Shown here: positions 13,802-16,666 of the stretch, in pieces | Numbering within the stretch: position 1 is the first letter of the stretch | Layout: each line of letters begins with the position of its first letter | Origin: Lutibacter sp. UBA4458 | GTDB lineage: Bacteria > Bacteroidota > Bacteroidia > Flavobacteriales > Flavobacteriaceae | NCBI GenBank assembly: GCA_002390165.1 | Contig: DGOU01000097.1 | Span: 1 to 16,666 of the forward strand | Direction of reading: 5' to 3' | DNA length: 16,666 nt | Notes under the pieces: generated by a model | The model's input: only the letters and a program-made list of their open reading frames with translations | Databases searched by the model: none | Told to the model about the DNA's origin: nothing | Program-made: the position numbers and the translations under genes

Positions 13802-14257
13802 TAAAAAACTAATTGTTAATAGTTATTTTTAAAAAGTTGATTTACAATAGCATTAATAAAAAGTTGTTTTGTGTATAAGTTTATCTTTAAAAATGAAAAC
13901 TATTTTTTTTATTTATATAAAATTTATTAATACAAAAACTGCAATTACATATCCAAATTTATTTATTACTTTTTTATGTAAAGTTATAAACCAATTAAAT
14001 AGTTGTTATAAACATTTTAGGTAAAAAACTTATTCAATATTTTAGTTAATTAACAGTATTAATAAATTGTTTATAACCTATATAATTTTATTGATTTTTA
14101 AGGTTTTAAAATTTAATAACTTGTTTATATGTATTAATAAGTGATATAAAAAAATATTATTTAATAAATTTATGTCACCTATTAACAAACTATCATAACA
14201 AAAAAATATTTTTAAAATTTTAAATCTTTTTTATATTAATATTATAATTGTTTATAA
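13802..14257. other. Extremely AT-rich non-coding region with DnaA-box-like 9-mers
   Basis: No convincing gene is seen here. In five sampled 60-base lines of this stretch I counted only 7-8 G+C each (about 12-13%). On the minus strand TTATACACA (13870-13878) matches the E. coli DnaA box TTATNCACA exactly. TTATAAACA, one mismatch away, occurs three times (plus 14006-14014; minus 14068-14076 and 14249-14257), and GTTATAAAC occurs four times (13983-13991, 14005-14013, and inverted at 14069-14077 and 14250-14258). This may be a replication-origin-like or protein-binding region, or simply degraded spacer; sequence alone cannot decide. Confidence 0.35.
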
Positions 14258-14416
14258 CTACAATAAAATTACTAAATCTGTAGTTTTATAAAAATCACTT
14301 TGGTTTTCAATGGAAGTAGTATAATTAATAGATTTATTAATAGTATTAATACTAATAAAAATTCCTATTGAAAATATAAGTAAATAAAAACCAAATATTA
14401 CATAAACTTTTTTCAT
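14258..14416 (-). CDS. Small putative membrane protein (52 residues), unrecognised
   Basis: An ATG-initiated open frame of 52 codons plus TAG. It begins MKKVYVIFGFYLLIFSIGIF, two lysines followed by an ~18-residue hydrophobic helix, then a polar tail (NTINKSINYTTSIENQSDFYKTTDLVILL). This is the pattern of a small membrane-anchored or exported protein; there is no lipobox. It follows the lipid kinase gene on the same strand after 51 nt and could share its transcript. G+C in it is slightly higher than in the spacer to its left. At such AT content, stop codons should appear about every 9-10 codons, so 52 open codons with a signal-anchor-like start are suggestive, not proof. No relative is recognised. 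Confidence 0.45.
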   Translation of the reverse strand: MKKVYVIFGFYLLIFSIGIFISINTINKSINYTTSIENQSDFYKTTDLVILL

Positions 14417-14467
14417 AATAGAAGAGTATATAATAAAGACTGTTTAATTAAAAAAATGTTACAAAAA

Positions 14468-15385
14468 TTAAGGAATTATAAAAGATAAAGCTTTTTGTAA
14501 TGTGGTAATAGTAAAACTTCCAGATCCTATAATTTCTCCGTCTGCTTGAATATATGTTTTTTTATTATCTAAAACTTTAATGACTGCTTCTGATGTTGTA
14601 TACGATTTTACAAATTCTAAATCCGTAATCTTACCATTAAATAATTTTCCAATATGTTTTAAAATGGTAAGCAATGTAATTTTATCTACATAAGTAACAT
14701 CAAATTGTCCATCATTAGAAGAAATATAATCAGTAAGTTGCATTCCTCCACCAGAAAATTTACAAATTCCTATTAAAAAAAGTAAGGTTTTTTGTTTTAT
14801 AATTAAGTTATTAAAACGTATTTCAAGAAAACTTCTTTTATAACTTCCAATACTAATTAAAGTACTAACTAAATATGCTAAAAAACCTAAATGTTTATAT
14901 TTATGAACGTAATTAACCACGTGAGCATCAAAACCAATACCTGCTAAATTATTAAAGTAAACTTCTTTATTTGAAGATGTTAAGGTAATTTTACCAATAT
15001 CTTGTAAAAAGGTTTTTTCTTTTTTTATAGTTTGAATGGCTTTTTTATAATTTTTTGAAATACCATAAGTTTTTATCCAGTCATTACCTGTTCCAATAGG
15101 GATAACGCCAAGTTTAATAGCTTTTATATTTATGGTATTACTATGATTAAAAATACCATTTATTATATGGTGTAAACTTCCATCTCCACCAACACAAATA
15201 AATTTTGAAATACCGTGTTTTATTGCATTTTCAATAAGTTTTATAGAATGTTTTTCGTACTCCGTAAATGCATAAGTAAATTTAAATTCTTGTTTTTTTA
15301 ATTCATTATAAATTGGTTGCCATTTCTTTTTTGCTTTTCCATTTCCTGAAACAGGATTAACAATCACAAACCATTCATGCTTCAT
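14468..15385 (-). CDS. YegS/BmrU-family lipid (diacylglycerol) kinase
   Basis: A 305-residue member of the DAGK_cat family, which phosphorylates diacylglycerol or related lipids with ATP at the inner face of the membrane. Landmarks: NPVSGNGKAKKKW (10-22), the nucleotide-binding GGDGSLHHIINGI (66-78), IPIGTGNDWIKT (95-106), AGIGFDAHVV (148-157), FSGGGMQLTDY (210-220), and ADGE (281-284), the motif that in bacterial DgkB-type enzymes carries catalytic acidic residues. Length is normal. The ATG at 15385 gives the canonical strand entry MKHEWFVIVNP. It is divergent from rnr across 100 nt, with a TATCTTTG -7 element at 15441-15448. The 52-codon ORF follows downstream. Family secure; lipid substrate unknown. 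Confidence 0.92.
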   Translation of the reverse strand: MKHEWFVIVNPVSGNGKAKKKWQPIYNELKKQEFKFTYAFTEYEKHSIKLIENAIKHGISKFICVGGDGSLHHIINGIFNHSNTINIKAIKLGVIPIGTGNDWIKTYGISKNYKKAIQTIKKEKTFLQDIGKITLTSSNKEVYFNNLAGIGFDAHVVNYVHKYKHLGFLAYLVSTLISIGSYKRSFLEIRFNNLIIKQKTLLFLIGICKFSGGGMQLTDYISSNDGQFDVTYVDKITLLTILKHIGKLFNGKITDLEFVKSYTTSEAVIKVLDNKKTYIQADGEIIGSGSFTITTLQKALSFIIP

Positions 15386-15440
15386 TAAATTCTATTTTAA
15401 AGTAGTTAATTAATTTTATATAACTTTTACATAACATTTT

Positions 15441-15448
15441 CAAAGATA
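15441..15448 (-). promoter_or_regulatory. TAnnTTTG -7 element of the lipid kinase gene
   Basis: The minus strand reads TATCTTTG, an exact consensus match, 55 nt upstream of the ATG at 15385. It lies only 8 nt from the plus-strand -7 element of rnr, so the two divergent promoters overlap. No -33 TTG was found at standard spacing. Confidence 0.45.
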
Positions 15449-15456
15449 AATATTTG

Positions 15457-15464
15457 TACTTTTG
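15457..15464 (+). promoter_or_regulatory. TAnnTTTG -7 element of rnr
   Basis: TACTTTTG, an exact consensus match, 21 nt before the rnr ATG at 15486. The -33 region falls on the oppositely directed -7 element of the lipid kinase promoter, so the polymerases would compete for this ~60-nt stretch. Confidence 0.5.
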
Positions 15465-15485
15465 ATTTTAAATAAAAAGAAATAA

Positions 15486-16666
15486 ATGTCGAAAAGAAAA
15501 AAAAATTACAAGAAAAAAGGAAATGTTATTAAAGATTTAACTAGAAAAATACTAAAATCTTTAAATAAAGATACTTCGAAATCTTATAATTACCGTCAAA
15601 TTGCTGCTAAATTAGATATTTCAGATCCAAATGGACGAAATCAAATTATTCAAAAATTAGAAGAATTAAAAGCACTGAAAAAAGTAGAAGAAACGGATAG
15701 AGGTAAATTTAAAATTGTACCACCATCTAAATATTATATTGGAACTATAGATGCTACCACAAATGGTAATGCTTATTTTATTTCTGATGAATTAGAACAT
15801 GATATTTACATTCCGGGGCGTAATTTAAACAGAGCTTTAAATAAGGATACAGTTAAAATCTACTTGTATAAACGTAAACATAATAGTAGGGAAGAAGGCG
15901 ATGTTGTTGAAATAGTGAAGCGTGCTAAAATGGAATTTGTTGGGGTTTTACAACTAAATAAAAATTTTGGTTTTGTAATACCAGATGATTCTAAAATGTA
16001 TGCCGATATTTTTATTCCAAAAAATAAGTTAAAAGATACGGAACACGGTGTAAAAGTTTTGGCTAAAATTACTGATTGGCCTGCAAATTCTAAAAATCCG
16101 TTTGGAAAAATTAAAGAAATTTTAGGAAAACCAGGAGATCATAATACCGAAATGCATTCTATTTTATTAGAATATGGTTTACCTTATAAATTTCCAGAAG
16201 AAGTTGAATTAGCTGCTTCTAAAATTCCGTTAGAAATTTCGAAAGAAGAAATTTTAAAACGAAGAGATATGCGTAACGTAACCACCTTTACCATAGATCC
16301 AACCGATGCTAAAGATTTTGATGATGCTTTATCTTTTGAAACATTAGAAAATGGTAATTATGAAATAGGAATTCATATTGCAGATGTTTCGCATTATGTA
16401 CAAGAAAAATCTATTTTAGATGACGAAGCTTATAAAAGAGCAACTTCAGTTTATTTAGTAGATAGAGTAGTACCAATGCTTCCAGAAGTTTTATCAAATG
16501 GTGTTTGTTCTTTACGTCCAAATGAAGAAAAGCTAACTTTTTCCGCAGTTTTTGAAATAAATGAAAAAGCACATGTGGTTAATCAATGGTTTGGAAAAAC
16601 GGTAACGTATTCTGATAAACGTTTTGCATATCATGAAGCTCAGGAAATTATAGAAACTAAATCTAA
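15486..16666 (+). CDS. rnr: Ribonuclease R (3' end cut by window edge)
   Basis: The first 393 codons of an RNB-family 3'-to-5' exoribonuclease that degrades structured RNA; the frame is open to the window end. The N-terminus is very basic (MSKRKKKNYKKKGN), then a winged-helix-like part (SYNYRQIAAKLDISDPNGRN, ~36-55), two cold-shock-type OB domains (YIGTIDATTNGNAYFISDE about 83-101; FVGVLQLNKNFGFVIPDD about 144-161), and the start of the catalytic RNB domain. The Mg-binding motif DPTDAKDFDDA lies at 271-281; its aspartates (274, 277, 279, 280) are at positions close to those of E. coli RNase R. HIADVSHYV and YLVDRVVPMLPEVLSNGVCS follow. The C-terminal S1 domain is outside the window. RNase II is less likely, given the basic N-terminus and the helix-turn-helix region. 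Confidence 0.96.
   Translation, partial: MSKRKKNYKKKGNVIKDLTRKILKSLNKDTSKSYNYRQIAAKLDISDPNGRNQIIQKLEELKALKKVEETDRGKFKIVPPSKYYIGTIDATTNGNAYFISDELEHDIYIPGRNLNRALNKDTVKIYLYKRKHNSREEGDVVEIVKRAKMEFVGVLQLNKNFGFVIPDDSKMYADIFIPKNKLKDTEHGVKVLAKITDWPANSKNPFGKIKEILGKPGDHNTEMHSILLEYGLPYKFPEEVELAASKIPLEISKEEILKRRDMRNVTTFTIDPTDAKDFDDALSFETLENGNYEIGIHIADVSHYVQEKSILDDEAYKRATSVYLVDRVVPMLPEVLSNGVCSLRPNEEKLTFSAVFEINEKAHVVNQWFGKTVTYSDKRFAYHEAQEIIETKS

Noticed and set aside
13893..14024. 43-codon plus-strand ORF beginning MKTIFFIYIKF in the AT-rich region
   Set aside because: It has no clear hydrophobic helix followed by a domain, its composition follows the AT-rich background, and it overlaps the repeated GTTATAAAC motifs.
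14341..14354. Perfect 14-nt palindrome TAGTATTAATACTA
   Set aside because: At this A+T content such palindromes are expected by chance every few kilobases, and it lies inside the candidate 52-codon ORF.

Overview
The window is about 16.7 kb of low-GC chromosome from a member of the Bacteroidota, most likely the Flavobacteriaceae. The case rests on protein resemblance (F1 ATPase subunits, an AlbA_2 protein, an ECF sigma factor paired with a membrane/barrel protein, an ALDH7-type dehydrogenase), on MK-type lipoprotein signal peptides, on the lack of strong Shine-Dalgarno sequences, and on several exact TAnnTTTG motifs, the Bacteroidota -7 promoter element. No tRNA, rRNA, CRISPR array, IS element or phage gene was seen. 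It reads as ordinary core chromosome with a few local oddities.

Layout. (1) 1-2183: the end of an ATP synthase operon, atpA (cut at the left edge) and atpG, split by a pair of inverted palindromic elements and closed by a 19-bp hairpin terminator. A second copy of the atpG 3' tail lies just before the terminator. (2) 2226-3725: two secreted lipoproteins of unknown function, the second behind a sigma-54-like promoter sequence. (3) 3842-4600: a YdfG-like short-chain dehydrogenase. (4) 4641-5807 (-): a lipoprotein with a DUF4382-type domain and two tandem carboxypeptidase-regulatory-like repeats. (5) 5923-7696: an AlbA_2-domain protein overlapping a SAM-dependent methyltransferase gene by 23 nt. 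(6) 7769-9319 (-): an ALDH7-family dehydrogenase, probably acting on the lysine-derived semialdehyde. (7) 9454-11191 (-): an ECF sigma factor followed by a single-TM, periplasmic barrel-type protein that probably controls it; both seem to use non-ATG starts. (8) 11278-12255: a LuxE/PaaK-type acyl-protein synthetase-like protein. (9) 12265-13750 (-): a compact rpiB-elaA-nudK operon. (10) 13751-14467: a 717-nt region of only about 12-18% G+C in the stretches counted, holding one unlisted 52-codon ORF, an operator-like dyad and several DnaA-box-like 9-mers. (11) 14468-15385 (-): a YegS/BmrU-type lipid kinase. (12) 15486-16666: rnr (RNase R), divergent from the kinase and cut at the right edge.

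Most transcription units are short and separated by clear hairpin terminators. The likely co-transcribed groups are atpA-atpG, AlbA_2-methyltransferase, sigma-barrel protein, rpiB-elaA-nudK, and possibly the lipid kinase with the 52-codon ORF. I found no clear novel defence or mobile system. The best candidates for follow-up are the AT-rich region at 13751-14467, the sigma/barrel pair, the AlbA_2-methyltransferase overlap and the repeats flanking atpG.
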